Positions 21,660 to 34,890 of a DNA stretch of 64,000 bases are shown piece by piece (positions within the stretch are counted from its first letter, which is position 1; each line of letters begins with the position of its first letter). Made by a program: the position numbers and the translations under genes. A model generated the notes under the pieces. It saw nothing but the letters and a program-made list of their open reading frames with translations, searched no databases and was not told the DNA's origin. Source of the DNA: Diaporthe sp. PMI_573 (lineage: Eukaryota > Ascomycota > Sordariomycetes > Diaporthales > Diaporthaceae); NCBI GenBank assembly GCA_021399435.1, contig JAJTUP010000033.1, positions 744,001-808,000 on the forward strand. The letters run 5' to 3'.

Positions 21660-24264
21660 GTAGGCCCTCCTTTCCAAAGCGAGTTCTACGAGCTGATTTA
21701 AAATAAAAACAAGGATAAATAAATAAATAAATATCTAGGGCTGGTGAGGGTACTGGGCTAGGTATTTTGAATAGGCCTTGGTCTTGGAGATATTTTCTAA
21801 AGGTTTCCAGGTAGGTGTATTATAGCCTACCTAGCTGACTAAGAACTAGCGTTTCTTTCCTCTAATTCTAGAATTAAGAATTTCCTTTATCTAGAATTCC
21901 TCTTCCCCTTTAACCTTGATAGGGGGGGGTGGAGGAATAACTTGGTTAGGGAGAGGATCTTTAGCTAGGGGTTTAAGTAGAGAAACGTGAAAAACTGGGT
22001 ATATTTTTATACTAGGGGGAAGCTTGAGTTTATAGGCATAGGGAGAGATTTTCTGAGATATCTTAAAGGGCCCTAAGTGTTTAAAATCGAGCTTTTGAGA
22101 AGGCCTAGTAGTGTAAATATAGTGGTGAAGTAGCTATACTTGAGAGCCTAGAGTAAAATTTAGAGCGGATTGTTGACTTTTATTTGCCTGCTTAAAATAG
22201 GCTTCCTAAGCTAGGCGGATTTCTAAATGGATAAAATTCTTAAGGTTTGAAAATAAAGAAGTAAATTCTTTTACTTCTTCTAAGGTTGAATCTAGGGCTG
22301 GAAGTAGGGAGTTGAAATGAGGGTAAAAGCTGTAGTTAGTAAAAAAAGGCGAAATCTTAGTTACTAAAGAAATAGAATTATTATAAGTAAATTTAGCCAT
22401 AGAGAGCTAGTCTACCTAATTATCTTGTTAATAGGATATATATCTTTAAAGGTATTATTTTAATAGGGTATTGATAGCTTTTGTTTAGCCGTCAGACTAT
22501 AGGTGGTTTGCAGTAGAAAAATTCTGCTTAATTCCAAGTAACCTATATAGGGCTTTAGAAAATTCGAAAATAAAAATAGAACCTTAATTAGAGATAAATT
22601 TAGAAAGAAGACTATAAAGACAAAAGATATTATCTCTAAATAGTAGGGCCTAGCCTTTAGAATCTAGAGTAATATTACAGGGTATAAAATAGCTTATTTT
22701 TAAGAGTTAGTCGATAAAAACAATAATAGTATTAAAGGAATTTAAAGGGGGAAGGCTGGTAATTAAATCTATAGAGACTAAGGTCTAGTGTTTTTAGGAA
22801 ATTTTTAAAGATTTTAAAAAGCTAAAGGGGGGTAGCTAAGAAGGCTTGATTTTAGAATATATAGAGTAGTTTTGAATATACTATTAAATAGTCTTTTAAA
22901 TAGAGGGCTACTAGAAGTCTTGAGTAACTAATTTAAAAGTAAAAGTAATGTCAGGGTGGCCTATAGCTGGGTAAGAATGTTAAAAAGAAATAACTTACCT
23001 CTTTATATCTCCTTCTAGTATATAAACCAGATTTTAAATAAGCAGGAGGTTGTTTTAAATAAAATAAGTAGCTAGGTTGATGGCTAGGTATTAAGGGGCT
23101 GAGTTTAGGGGGTCTTTAAGGAAAAGTTAAATTTCTTTAAAAAAAGGGTTTAAGGAAAGAGCTGAGCAAATAGTTAAAAGATTAAAAATAGATTTAAATT
23201 CTAAAAGTAAGGTAGCTATAGTAGTTATAGCCTTTGGGTATAATATCTTTTTAGATGGTATAATAGTTTTTTTAGAGGCTATAGCTACTATGCCCCCCTT
23301 CTGGTCCTAGGGTCTTTAAGTAAGGGCGTTGGCTTGAGTATTAAATTCTCTAGGGTGGAAGGTAATGACGAAATTTATGCTGGAAAGCTTGTTAGCCTAC
23401 TGGGCTTATTGTTTGTTTAAGACTTTTTTTGAAGTAAAGGTAGATAGATTTAAATAATCTGTAAGAACTAAAAGAGGGCTGGTGAGAGACTCTATATATA
23501 GACGATATTTAGCTAGGGCGTCTATAATAGCTAATATCTTCTTATCTTCTATCCTATAGTTTCTTTTAGCTTTAGAAAGCTTTTAAGATCTATAGGTAAT
23601 AGGGTATAGGAAACGTTTTCTATTATAGGGTACCTATTAGGAAAAGATAGCTGAAATAATATTGTCTAAAGAGTTGGTTTTAAGAATTAAATTAAGAGTA
23701 GGGTTAAAGTATTGAAGGATAGGCTTTAAAGTAAATAGAGTTTTTAAACTCTCAAAGGCTTGCTATTAGGCTAAATTTTATATAAAGGGTTGTTTTTTTA
23801 AAGTAAAAGAAATAAGGGTTGGCAGATAAGAGAATAGTGTTTAATAAATCTCTAGTAAAAGTTGGTAAATCCAAGGAAGGACTAAAGTTTTTTAACTAAG
23901 GAAGGGGGCTCTTAGTTTTAAATAATAGCTACTTTAGTTAAATCTATAGATAGGCCCTCTAGAGAGATAATAAAGCTAAGAAAAGAAGTCAAGATGGTAA
24001 AAAAATCGTATTTTTCTCCTTTAATAAATAAGCCTGTTTCGGCTAATTTTTTAAAGATAGCCTGGAGATGCTAGGTATGTTCTTCCTTTAAATTTAAGAA
24101 AATAAGGATATCGTCTATATAGATGATATAAAAGATGTCAAGAAATTCTTAAAAGACATAGTTGATAAAAGACTAAAAAATAGCTAGAGTATTAGTAAGC
24201 CTAAAAAGCATTACTATATATTTAAAAAGGCCGTAATAGGTTTAGAAGGCTGTAAGGGGCTTGT

Positions 24265-24747
24265 TGTTATAAACAGCCTCCTTCAGACCCCCAGACCCCT
24301 TCAGCCTCCTTCAGCCCCTTCAAAGCCCTTCTAGCCTCCCTCAGCCCCTATCCGCCTCCTTTAGAAAGAATAGGCTATCTATACAAGCCTCTAGATATAA
24401 GTAGAGAAACTAGCTAGCCTAGCTTGGCAGAATCTTCTTATCAGAGTTATTCCTTCCGCCCTTTCCCATTTCTCTTTCTAGCCCCTGTTTTTCTCAAGTC
24501 ATTATTCTCTCTGTTAGAAGAATATACCTCTCCGAAGGTCTAAACCTTCTATATATATATACCTAGCCTTTTCCTCTTAGATAGATAGTTAGTTCTTCAG
24601 TCAAATCAACTTTTTCCCTCCTATACCTAGCTTGCCTCCTCCTTCCTTAAATTTGTTCTCTGTAAGGTATTAAAGAATATCTTGACTACAGCCTTACTAT
24701 ATCCCTCTACCCTTAGCCCTCTACCCTTAATCTAGGTATTTTTAACA
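24265..24747 (+). repeat. 5' LTR of copy B
   Basis: 483 bp, TGTTATAAACAGCC...TTTTTAACA. This is the only LTR in the window retaining both the TG start and CA end. Confidence 0.95.
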
Positions 24748-24859
24748 GCTTAATCTAACTCCCCTATCTTCCTACCTCTTTTCATCCCCTCTTAGTTCCT
24801 ATAATAACTTTAGACTAATAAACCCTTTTTAATTTCCTCCCCTCTATCCCTAGGGATTT

Positions 24860-25960
24860 TATAAGAATTAATCTACCACTACCTTCTAGAATCTCTAGCC
24901 CTTAAATTACCCTCGTCCTCTCTACCTTCTCTCAAGAAGGCCAGTCTACCTCCCAGACCTCTATTTAGGGCCCTATCTTTCCTAAAGATATAGATAGTCT
25001 AGGTAGGGTAGTTCTCTTCACGTTCTATACTCTAGAACAAAGAATTACCCAGAAGAAAATCTTTTCTTTAGCTTCCGCCTCCTTCTCGTCCCAGCTACCC
25101 TCTCAGCCCTTAGTTCCTCACCTCTCGCCTCCTAACCCCTATTCAAGAGGTAAGGAAAAATTTAGATTTTTTACTACCCAACTATAACTAGTCTTTTCTT
25201 CAGACCCATTTTACTTCTCGGCAGATTTAGCTAAAATAGCCTATTCAGCCTCCTTCCTCCAAGATTTAGCCCTTTCTTAGTTCTCCCCCTACCTCAACCT
25301 TTCTACTAGCCTCTCTAATTTTATTACCTATTCAAAATTCTTCTCAGCCCTTCAAGCTACCTTTAACAACCCAGATACCCTTAATACTACTAAAAGAGAC
25401 CTATAGGCTCTAAAACAAAAAACCTCCTACTCGGCCTATTATTCAAAATTCATCTCCCTCGTCTCTATTCTCAGCTAGACCTCTAATATAATAAAAATCA
25501 CTCACTTCTATAGAGGTCTAAAAGAGAACCTTAAGGACCTCCTAGTTAGCCAAGACATACCTCTAGATTTTTCTTCTTATACAAATAAGTGTATTTCTCT
25601 AAATAACAACCTCTTTACCCGCTAGAAGAAAAAGAAAAGAATTCAACCCCCAGTTTTAGCTCCCAACCCACCTACTATTTACCCTACTACCCCTATTTTA
25701 CCCCCTAGCCCTATAAAACTTAACTCTACCCAGAGAAAGGCCTACCATAAGGCTAATAATCTCTATACCTACTATGGCCAGCCTAGCCACTTTGTTTAAA
25801 ACTACCCTTACCCTAGGAGAAAGAAATTCTTAAATATTTCTTATACTTCTACCTCAGCCCTCCCAGCTTCTCTACCTCTAAATTCGACCCCTACCGCTAC
25901 CCCTACTTCTTTAACAGCTCTTATTCCCTATAAAATAAAAAAAGAGAGCAGGTAGATAGC
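24860..25960 (+). pseudogene. gag relic of copy B
   Basis: Frame 3 (positions divisible by 3) carries a retrotransposon gag domain (GKEKFRFFTTQLQLVF, YSKFISLVSIL, YRGLKENLKDLLVSQDIPLD) and a zinc knuckle at about 25761-25808. The knuckle cysteines are mutated to tyrosines (YTYYGQPSHFV). In copy C the same knuckle still shows YCGQPGHFV.DCP. Stops are CAG/TGG to TAG. Confidence 0.85.
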
Positions 25961-28900
25961 CCACAGCCTATTTTACCCACTCCTATCAGCTATCAGAATT
26001 ATTTTTCAGCCCTTAAATCAGATCCAACCCAGCCACAACCCATTCTACAGCCCAATTTACACCCAACCTTCTCAACCTCCTATAAGCCACCATCAGTAGA
26101 GGATTCAATCAATACCAATACTAAAAAATCCTCTAAAAATTCCTCTATATACAACCTAGAGGACAACCTTAACCCTAATAGATTGATGGAGGAACCAGAA
26201 GGACCGTTTCCCAACCCCCTAAGGGCCCAGACACCCCCTATAAGGCCCCTAAAGCCTAAGCCCTATAGGCCTACACAGGCCATTTTCAACCCCCTGTTCC
26301 CCAAACCCCCCCCTAGGCCTAAAGCCCCTGTAACTTCAGCCATTACAGGGGGCCCCAGCAGCCCTAGCAACCCCACAGGGGCCCCCTCTCAGAATTCAAC
26401 CCACAGCACGCCCGTTTTTCAGCCATTTTCAACCCCGTTTACTACACCCAGCATACCCAGTTTTCAGCCTATTTCAGCCCCTACCTCAACCTAATTTATT
26501 CACTCTTTAAACCTTGGAAATAAGGCCCCCCTCATCCTTCTTGCTACCTTTTCTAGAACTTCTAGATCTATTATAGTTGATTTAGGAGCTACCTCTTGTT
26601 TTATCAACTTTAACTTCGCCCTTTCTTAGAATTTCCCCCTTTAGAAGAAAACTTACCCTAAAGCCCTCTTAGTAGTAGATAGAAGGAAGTCTTCTACTAG
26701 AAATATTCTTTATAAAGTCAATATTTATCTCTAGATCAACCAGTACCTTAAAACTTTAATTTTTCAAGTTACAAAGATCTCAGGCTATTCAGCTATTTTA
26801 GGGCATTCGTGGCTTTCTCACTACAACCCTACTATAGACTAGAAAAATAGCTTTATTTCTTTTACCTTAGACATCTACCAGCTCTCCTGTTTACCCTCTC
26901 GCCCTTCGACTTCGCTCTTAGAATCTTTAACTATTATTTCAACCTCAAAACCCCAGACCTTAGCTTTTTCCTTAAACAACCCTATTGTGGCCTAGATTTC
27001 CAGTATAGCCCTTTTTTGATTCGCCAAAAGAGATAGGTCCCAGATCTATAGAGTATCTATTCAAGAGATCCAGGACCACCTCTCTTTAAAAGAGAAATCT
27101 CCTGAGAAAAAAGAAGAATTCCTTCAATCCACAATACCCTCTTAGTTTTACAACCTCCTACCCCTATTTTGAAAAAAGGATACTAAAAGACTCCCTCCTT
27201 ACCAGGGCCCCCTCAACTACCCTATTAATCTCAAGAAGGGCAAATTAGCTCCCTTTAGCCCTCTTTACCCTATATTAGACCTTAAATTACAGGCCCTTCA
27301 GGCCTATTTAGACAATAACTTTTAAAAAGGCTATATTAAGCCTTCCTCTTCTTTAGCAGCCTCCCCAGTCCTATTTATTAGAAAACCAGGAGAAGGCCTT
27401 TGATTTTACATCAACTACAGGGCTTTAAATACTATTACTAAGTATAATAAAACCCCTCTTCCCCTTATTAATGATTTTCTTTAACGGCTCTTGAAAGCTA
27501 AAATCTTTTCTTAATTAGACCTCTAGTAGGGGTTTAATTAAATTTGAATTTAACAGGGCCACGAGCTTCTTATAGCCTTTTAAACCTGTTATAGCCTTTT
27601 TAAATATATAGTAATGCCCTTTAGGCTTACTAATGCTCCAGCTATTTTTCAGTCTTTTATTAATTACGTCCTTTAAGAATTTCTTGATATCTTTTGTGTC
27701 GTCTATATAGACGATATCTTTATTTTCTTAGATTTGAAGGAAGAATATGTTTAGTACCTCCGGGCTATCTTTAAAAAATTAGCTAAAGTAGGCTTATTTA
27801 TTAAAGGAGAAAAATGTGATTTTTTTACTATTTCGACTTTTTTTCTTGGCTTTATTGTCTTTTTAGAGGGCTTATTTATGGATTTGACTAAAGTAGCTAC
27901 TATTTGAGACTAGGAGCCTCCTTTTTTAGTTAAAAAACTTTAGTCCTTTCTTAGATTTACTAACTTTTACTAGAGATTTATTAAACGCTATTTTCTTATC
28001 TACCAACCCCTATTTCTTTTACTTTGAAAAAAATAGCCCTTTATGTAAAATTTAGCCTAATAGCAAGCCTTTGAGAGTTTAAAAACTCTATTTACTTTAG
28101 AGTCTATCCTTTAATACTTTAAACCCTACTCTTGATTTAATTCTTAAGACCAACTCTTTAGATAATGTTATTTTAGCTATCTTTTCCTAATAAGTACCCT
28201 ATAATGGGAAATGTTTCTTACACCCTATTACCTATAGATCTTAAAAGCTTTTTAAAGCTAAAAGAAACTACGGGATAGGAGATAAGGAGATATTAGCTAT
28301 TATAGACGCCTTAGCTAAATATCGTCTATATATAGAGTCTCTTGCTAGCCTTCTTTTAGTTCTTATAGATTATTTAAATCTATCTACCTTTACTTTAAAA
28401 AAAGTCTTAAATAGATAACAAGTCTAGTAGGCTAACGAGCTTTTCAGTATAAATTTTATTATTACCTTCTACCCTAGAGAATTTAATACTTAAGCCAATG
28501 CCCTTACTTAAAGACCCTAGGACTAGAAGGGGGGTATAGTAGCTATAGCCTCTAAAAAAACTATTATATTATCTGAAAAGATATTATACCTAAGGGCTAT
28601 AGCTACTATAGCTACCTTATTTTTAAAATTCGAATTTATTTTTAATCTTTTAACTATTTACTTAGCCCTTCCCTTAGACCCTTTTTTTAAAGAAATTTAA
28701 CTTTTCTTCAAAGACCCCCTAAACTTAGCCTCTCGATATCTAGCTATTAACCTAGCTACTTGTTTTATTTAAGACAGCCTTCTACTTATTTAAAATCTAG
28801 TTTATATATTAGAAGGAGATATAAGGAGGTAAGTTATTTTTTCTTAACATTCTTACCCAGCTATAGGCCACCCTAGTATTACTTCTACTTTTGAATTAGT

Positions 28901-30091
28901 TACTCAAGACTTCTGGTAGCCCTCTATTTAAAAGACTATTTAGTAATATATTTAAAACTACTCTATATGTTCTAGAATCAAGCCTTTTTAGCTACCCCCC
29001 TTTAGCTTTTTAAAACCTTTAGAAATTCTCTAGAAACGCTAGACCTTAGTCTCTATGGATTTAATTACTAGCCTTCCTCCTTTAAACTCCTTTAATACTA
29101 TTATTATTTTATTAACTAACTCTTAAAAATAAGCTATTTTATATCCTATAATACTACTCTAGATTTTAAAGGCTAGGCCTTACTATTTAGAGATAATATC
29201 TTTTATCTTTACAGTCTTTCTTTTAAATTTATCTCTAATTAAGGTTTTATTTTTATTTCCAAATTTTTTAAAGCCCTGTATAGGTTACTTAGAATTAAGC
29301 AGAATTTTTCTACTATAAACTACCTATAATCTAACAGCTAAACGAAAGCTATTAATACTTTATTAAAATAATATCTTTAAGGGTATATATCCTATTAATA
29401 AAATAACTAGGTAGACTAGCTCTCTATAGCTGAATTTACTTATAATAATTCTATTTCTTTAACAACTAAGATTTCGCCTTTTTTTACTAACTACAGCTTT
29501 TATCCTTATTTCGACTCCCTACTTCCAGCCCTAGATTTAACTCTAGAAGAAGTAAAAGAATTTACTTCTTTGTTTTTAAACCTTGAGAATTTTATTCGTT
29601 TAGAAATCTACCTAGCTCAGGAAGCCTATTCTAAGTAGGCAAATAAAAGTTGACGATTTACTCTAAATTTTACTCTAGGCTCTCAAGTATAGCTGCTTTG
29701 CTACTATATTCACACTACTAGGCCTTCTTAAAAGCTTGATTTTAAATACTTAGGGCCCTTTGAGATATCTTAAAAAATCTCTCCCTATACCTATAAACTC
29801 AAGCTTTCCCCTAGTATGAAAATATACCTAGTTTTTCACGTTTCTCTACTTAAACCCCTAGCCAAAGATCTTCTCCCTAACTAAGTTATTCTTCCACCCC
29901 CCCCTATTAAGGTTGAAGGGGAAGAGGAATTCTAGGTAAAGGAAATTCTTGATTCTAGGATTAGAGGAAAGAAACGCTAGTTCTTAGTTAGCTAGGTAGG
30001 CTATAATATACCTACCTGAGAACCTTTGGAAAATATCTCCAAGACCAAGGCCTATTCAAAGTACCTAGCCCAGTACCCTTACCAGCCCTAG
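25960..30091 (+). pseudogene. pol relic of copy B (PR-RT-RH-IN-chromodomain)
   Basis: Frame 2, that is -1 relative to gag. It opens with a 103-codon proline-rich stretch (26183-26494) that is still stop-free. The protease motif reads VDLGATSCFI near 26576-26605 (DSGA ancestrally; TCA to TTA). The reverse transcriptase active site VVYIDDI lies at 27698-27718. RNase H and integrase with zinc-binding region follow. The end (about 29.92-30.05 kb) is a chromodomain: EEF.VKEILDSRI, then FLV, then GYNIPT.EPLENI. The natural stop is at 30089-30091. Such chromodomains guide integration into heterochromatin. Confidence 0.88.
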
Positions 30092-30166
30092 ATATTTATT
30101 TGTTTATTTATCCTTGTTTTTATTTTAAATCAGCTCGTGGAACTCGCTTTGGAAAGGAGGGCCTAC

Positions 30167-30649
30167 TATTATAAATAGCCTCCTTTAGACCTCTAGACCC
30201 CTTTAGCCTCCTTCAGTCCCTTTAAAGCCCTTCTAGCCTCCCTTAACCCTTATCTACTTCCTTTAGAAAGAATAGGCTATCTATGTAAGCCTCTAGATAT
30301 AAGTAGAGAAACTAGCTAGCCTAGCTTAGCAGAATCTTCTTATCGGAGTTATTCCTTCCACCCTTTTCCATTTCTCTTTCTAGCCCCTGTTTTTCTCAAG
30401 TCATTATTCTTTCCGTCGGAGGAATATACCTCTCCAAAGGTCTAAACCTTCTATGTATATATATCTAGCCTTTTCCTCTTAGATAGATAGTTAGTTCTTT
30501 AGTTAGATTAACTTTTTCCCTCCTATACCTAGCTTGCCTCCTCCTTTTTTAAATTTGTTCTCTATGAGGTGTTAAAGAATATCTTGACTACAGCCTTACT
30601 ATGTCCCTCTACCCTTAGCCCTCTACCCTTAATCTAGGTGTTTTTAATA
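30167..30649 (+). repeat. 3' LTR of copy B
   Basis: 483 bp; the termini are mutated to TATT...AATA from TGTT...AACA, as expected of C-to-T changes on both strands. Confidence 0.94.
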
Positions 30650-33467
30650 CTTGTAGCCCTATTGAATTTGAATTTGATTAAACCCCCACTAGAGGTCTAA
30701 TTAAGAAAAGATTTTAGCTTTTAAGAGCTATTAAAGGGAATTGTTAATAAGAGGAAGGGGGGTTTTATTATGCTTAGTAATAGCGTTTAGGGCCCTGTAA
30801 TTAACACAAAATTAAAGGCCTCCTTCTAGTTTTCTAATAAATAGGACTAGGGAGGCTGCTAAAGAAGAGGAAGGCTTAATATAGCCTTTTTGAAGGTTAT
30901 TATCTAAATAGGCCTGAAGGGCCTGTAATTTAAGGTCTGACATAGGGTAAAGAGGGCTAAAGGGAGCTGATTTGCCTTCCTTAAAATCAATAGGGCAGTC
31001 AAGGGGGCCTTGGTGAGAAGGGAGTCTTTTAGCATCCTTTTTTCGAAATAGGGGTAGGAGGTTGTGAAACTAAGAGAGTATTATAGATTAAAGGAATTCT
31101 TCTTCTTCCTTAGGAGATTTCTCTTTTAAAGAGAGGTAGTTCTAGATCTCTTAAATAGATACTCTATAAATCTAGGACCTATCTCTTTTGGTAAATTAAA
31201 AAAGGGCTGTACTGGAAATCTGGGCTATAATAGGGTTGTTTAAGGAAAAAGCTAAGGTCTAGGGTTTTAAGGTTAAAATAATAGTTAAAGATTCCAAGGG
31301 TGAAGTTAAGGGGTGAGAGGGTAAATAGGAAAGCTGGTAGATGTTTAAGGTAAAAGAAATAGAGCTATTTTTCTAGTCTATGGTAGGGTTATAGTAAGAG
31401 AGCTACGAACGCCCTAAAATAGCTGAATAGCCTAAGATCTTTATAATTTGAAAAATTAAAGTTTTGAGGTACTAGTCGATCTAGAGACGAATATTGACTT
31501 TATAAAGAATATCTCTAGTAGAAGACTTCCTTCTATCTACTACTAAGAGGGCTTTAGGGTAAGTTTTCTTTTAAAGGGGGAAATTTTGAGAAAGGGTAAA
31601 GTTGAAGTTAATAAAACAAGAGGTAGCTCCTGAATTAACTATAATAGATCTAGAAGTTTTAGAAAAGGTAGTAGAAAGGATAAGGGGGGCCTTATTTCTA
31701 AGGTTTAAAGAGTAAATAAATTGGGTTAAGGTAGGGGCTGAAATAGGCTGAAAACCGGGTGTGCTGGATGTAGAAAACGGGGTTGAAAATAGCTGAAAAA
31801 CGGGTGTGCTGTAGGTTGAATTCTGAGAGGGGGCCCCTATGGGGTTGCTAGAGCTGCTGGGGCCCCCTGTAATGGCTGAAGTTATAGGGGCTTTAGGCCT
31901 AGGGGGGGGTTTGGGGAATAGGGGGTTGAAAATGGCCTGTGTAGGCCTACAGGGCTCAGGCTTTAGGGGCCTTATAAGGGGTATCTAGGCCCCTAGGGGG
32001 TTGGGAAACAGTCCTTCTAGTTCCTCTATTAATTTATCAGGGTTAAGGTCGTCCTCTAGGTTGTATATAGAGGAATTTTTGGAGGATTTTTTGGTATTGG
32101 TATCAATTAAATCCTTCACTAATAGTAGCTTATAGGAGGTCAAGAAGGTTAGGTGTAAATCGGGCTATGGAATAGGCTGTAGCTAGGTTAGATCTAATTT
32201 AAGGGCTAAAAAATAATTCTAATAGCTGATAGAAGTAGGTAAAATAGGCTATGGGCTATCTACCTACTCTCTTTTCCTATTTTATAGGGAATAAGAGCTG
32301 TTAAAGAAGTAGGGGTAGTAGTAGGGGTTAAATTTAAAGGTAGAGAAGCTAGGAGGGCTAAGGTAGAAGTATAAGAAATATTTGAGAATTTCTTTCTCCT
32401 AGGGTAAGGGCAGTCTTAAACAAAGTAGCCAGGCTAGCCACAGTAGGTATAAAGATTATTAGCCCTACAGTAGGCCTTCCTCTAGGTAGAGTTGAGTTCT
32501 ATAGGGCTAGGGGGTAAAACAGGGGTAGTAGGGTAAATAGTAGGTAGGTTAGAAGCCAAAACCGGGAGCTGAATTCTTTTCTTTTTCTTCTAGCAGGCAA
32601 AGAGGTCGTTATCTAAAGAAATATACTTATTTACATAAGAAGAAAAATCTAGAGGTATGTCTCGGCCAACTAGGAGGTCCTTAAGGTTTTCTTTTAGACC
32701 TCTATAGAAGTGAGTAATTTTTACCATATTAGAGGTCTAGCCAAGAATAGAGACGAGGGGGACAAATTTTAAATAATAGGCTAAGTAGGAGGTTTCCTAT
32801 TTTAGAGCCTATAGGTCTCTTTTAGTAGTACTGAGAGCATCTAGGTTGTTAAAGGTAGCTTAAAGGGCTAAGAAGAATTCTAAATAGGTAATAAAATCAG
32901 AAAGGCTAGTAGAAAGGTTAAGGTGGGGGGAGAATTAAGAAAGGGCTAAATCTTAGAGAAAGGAGGCTAAATAGGTTATTTTAGCCAAATCTATCAAGAA
33001 GCAAAATAGGTCTAAAGAAAAGACTAGTTATAGTTAGGTAGTAAAAAATCTAAATTTTTTCTTACCCTCTAAATAAGGGTTAGGAGGTAAGAGGCAAGAA
33101 ACCGAGGGCTAAGAGGGTAGCTGGGACGAGAAGGAGGCAGAAGCTAAAGGAAAGATTTCCTTCTAGGTAATTCTTTATCCTAGAGTATAGAACGCAAAGA
33201 AAACTACCCTACCTAGACTATCTATATCTTTAGAAAAGATAGGGCCCTAAATAGAGGTCTAGGAGGTAGACTAGCCTTCTTAAGAGAAGGTAGAGAGGAC
33301 AAGGGTAATTTAAGGGCTAGAGATTCTAGAAGGTAGTGGTAGATTAATTCCTACAAAATCCCTAGGGATAGAGGGGAGGAAATTAAAAAGGGTCTATTAG
33401 TCTAAAGTTATTATAGGAACTAAGAGGGGATGAAAAGAGGTAGGAAGATAGGGGAGTTAGATTAAGC

Positions 33468-33950
33468 TATTAAAAATACCTAGATTAAGGGTAGAGGGCT
33501 AAGGGTAGAGGGATATAGTAAGGCTATAGTCAAGATATTCTTTAATACCTTATAGAGAATAAATTTAAGGAAGGAGGAGGCAAGCTAGGTGTAGGAGGGA
33601 AAAAGTTGATCTGACTGAAGAACTAACTATCTATCTGAGAGGAAAAGGCTAGGTATATATATATAGAAGGTTTGGACCTTTGGAGAGGTATATTCCTCTG
33701 ATGGAGAGAATAATGACTTGAGAAAAACAGGGGCTAGAAAGAGAAATGGGAAAGGGCGGAAGGAATAACTCCGATAAGAAGATTCTGCCAAGCTAGGCTA
33801 GCTGGTTTCTCCACTTATATCTAGAGGCTTGTATAGATAGCCTATTCTTTCTGAAGGAGGCGGATAGGGGCTGAGGGAGGCTGGAAGGGCTTTGAAGGGG
33901 CTGAAGGAGGCTGAAGGGGTCTGGGGGTCTGAAGGAGGCTGTTTATAACA
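33468..33950 (-). repeat. 5' LTR of copy A
   Basis: 483 bp; on the plus strand it starts TATTAAAAATACC and ends TTTATAACA, followed by the GGCCT duplication. Confidence 0.94.
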
Positions 33951-33955
33951 GGCCT

Positions 33956-34890
33956 CTTTAATTTATACTATACTAGTCTGTATAGATACCAGGCAGTATA
34001 GTAGTAAATAAAGTCATTTAACACTTAAATACTAAATACTATTAAAAGGTTTATTTTTCTTAATGAGGTTAAGAGATAAAATGTTAAGAGATTAAGAGAT
34101 AAAGGGTTAAGAGGTTAAAGGATAAAAGGATAAAAGGTAGAGAGTTAAAAAATAAGAGGTTAAAAGGTTAATGAGACGAATCTACTTACTGCTTGTAAAG
34201 TAGACCACTCGGCCAAAAGACCAGAATTCCAAATCAACATTTGGCATTCCAAGCAGTATATAAAACCCATACCGTCATAGTTGAAATATATAGGGTTAGA
34301 ATATGGAAAGTTAGAATATAAGAGGTAAAGAGGTGAGAGGTTAAGAGGTTAGCAGGTAGGAGGTTAAGAGGTAGGAGGTTAAGAGGTTAAAAGGTTACGA
34401 GGTTAGGAGGTAGGAGGTAGGAGGTAGGAGGTTAAGATATAAGAGGTTTGGAGGTTAGGAGGTAGGAGGTTGATAATTTTAGACTTGGGGTCTAGTTACT
34501 AACATGAGGTGTTTAAGTATTTACTACCGTATGAGGGGACCGCCTACATACTGCTTAAAAAGTGTATATATATAGTAATATTATTGATATGAAGCTTGAC
34601 CACTATTGCTAGCCTAGATGTATTGGCTAAAGGACTAGAATAGTTAATTAATAATGACTACTTGAAGTAGTATAAGGGTATAAGAGCTATACTGTCACAG
34701 TTATGAGAACAATGTGCCCTAATGATATATGTGATGGGCTGGACTAGAGGAACTGGTTGTGAAGCAGATTTTGTTGTCTTTTGTGTTGTTTTTATTTCCT
34801 TTAGCTGGACTCAAGACCTGGATAGCCATGGTTCCCTGCATCAGGAGCTTTCAGATGATAGGAGTGAGCTTGTTCTTTATGAAATCCCTA
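33956..34890. repeat. AT-rich DNA with GAGGTTA-type heptamer array
   Basis: From about 34060 to 34480 the sequence is dominated by degenerate GAGGTTA/AGGAGGT units, best at 34320-34470. Around it lie two RIP-diverged copies of a roughly 95-150-bp motif (34190-34290 and 34548-34705, sharing TACTGCTT, GACCACT and a GGC.AAA.GAC.AGAAT core). No gene is seen before the monooxygenase stop at 34891. Confidence 0.6.

Larger units (their letters stand above)
24265..30649 (+). mobile_element. Ty3/gypsy chromovirus copy B, nested in copy A
   Basis: 6,385-bp element with 483-bp LTRs (24265-24747, 30167-30649) and target duplication CTTGT (24260-24264, 30650-30654). It sits in the reverse transcriptase region of copy A in opposite orientation. 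Gag and pol frames are colinear without indels over several kilobases, but full of stops, so point mutation rather than indel decay inactivated it. The purine tract GGAAAGGAGGGCCTAC precedes the 3' LTR. Its gag region lost TpG but kept CpA, the reverse of copy C. Confidence 0.96.
21172..33955 (-). mobile_element. Ty3/gypsy chromovirus copy A (RIP-mutated), split by copy B
   Basis: Minus-orientation LTR retrotransposon bounded by 483-bp LTRs at 21177-21659 and 33468-33950 and the 5-bp duplication GGCCT (21172-21176, 33951-33955). Without the nested copy B (24265-30649 plus its 5-bp duplication) it is 6,384 bp. Read on the minus strand, the order is gag (about 33.3-32.3 kb), protease, reverse transcriptase broken at 24264/30650, RNase H, integrase and chromodomain (about 21.9 kb). 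The 64-codon open piece at 22400-22206 is the integrase segment FTYNNSISLVTKISPFFTNY. Stops everywhere are of the CAG/TGG-to-TAG type. Cannot encode proteins now. Confidence 0.95.
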
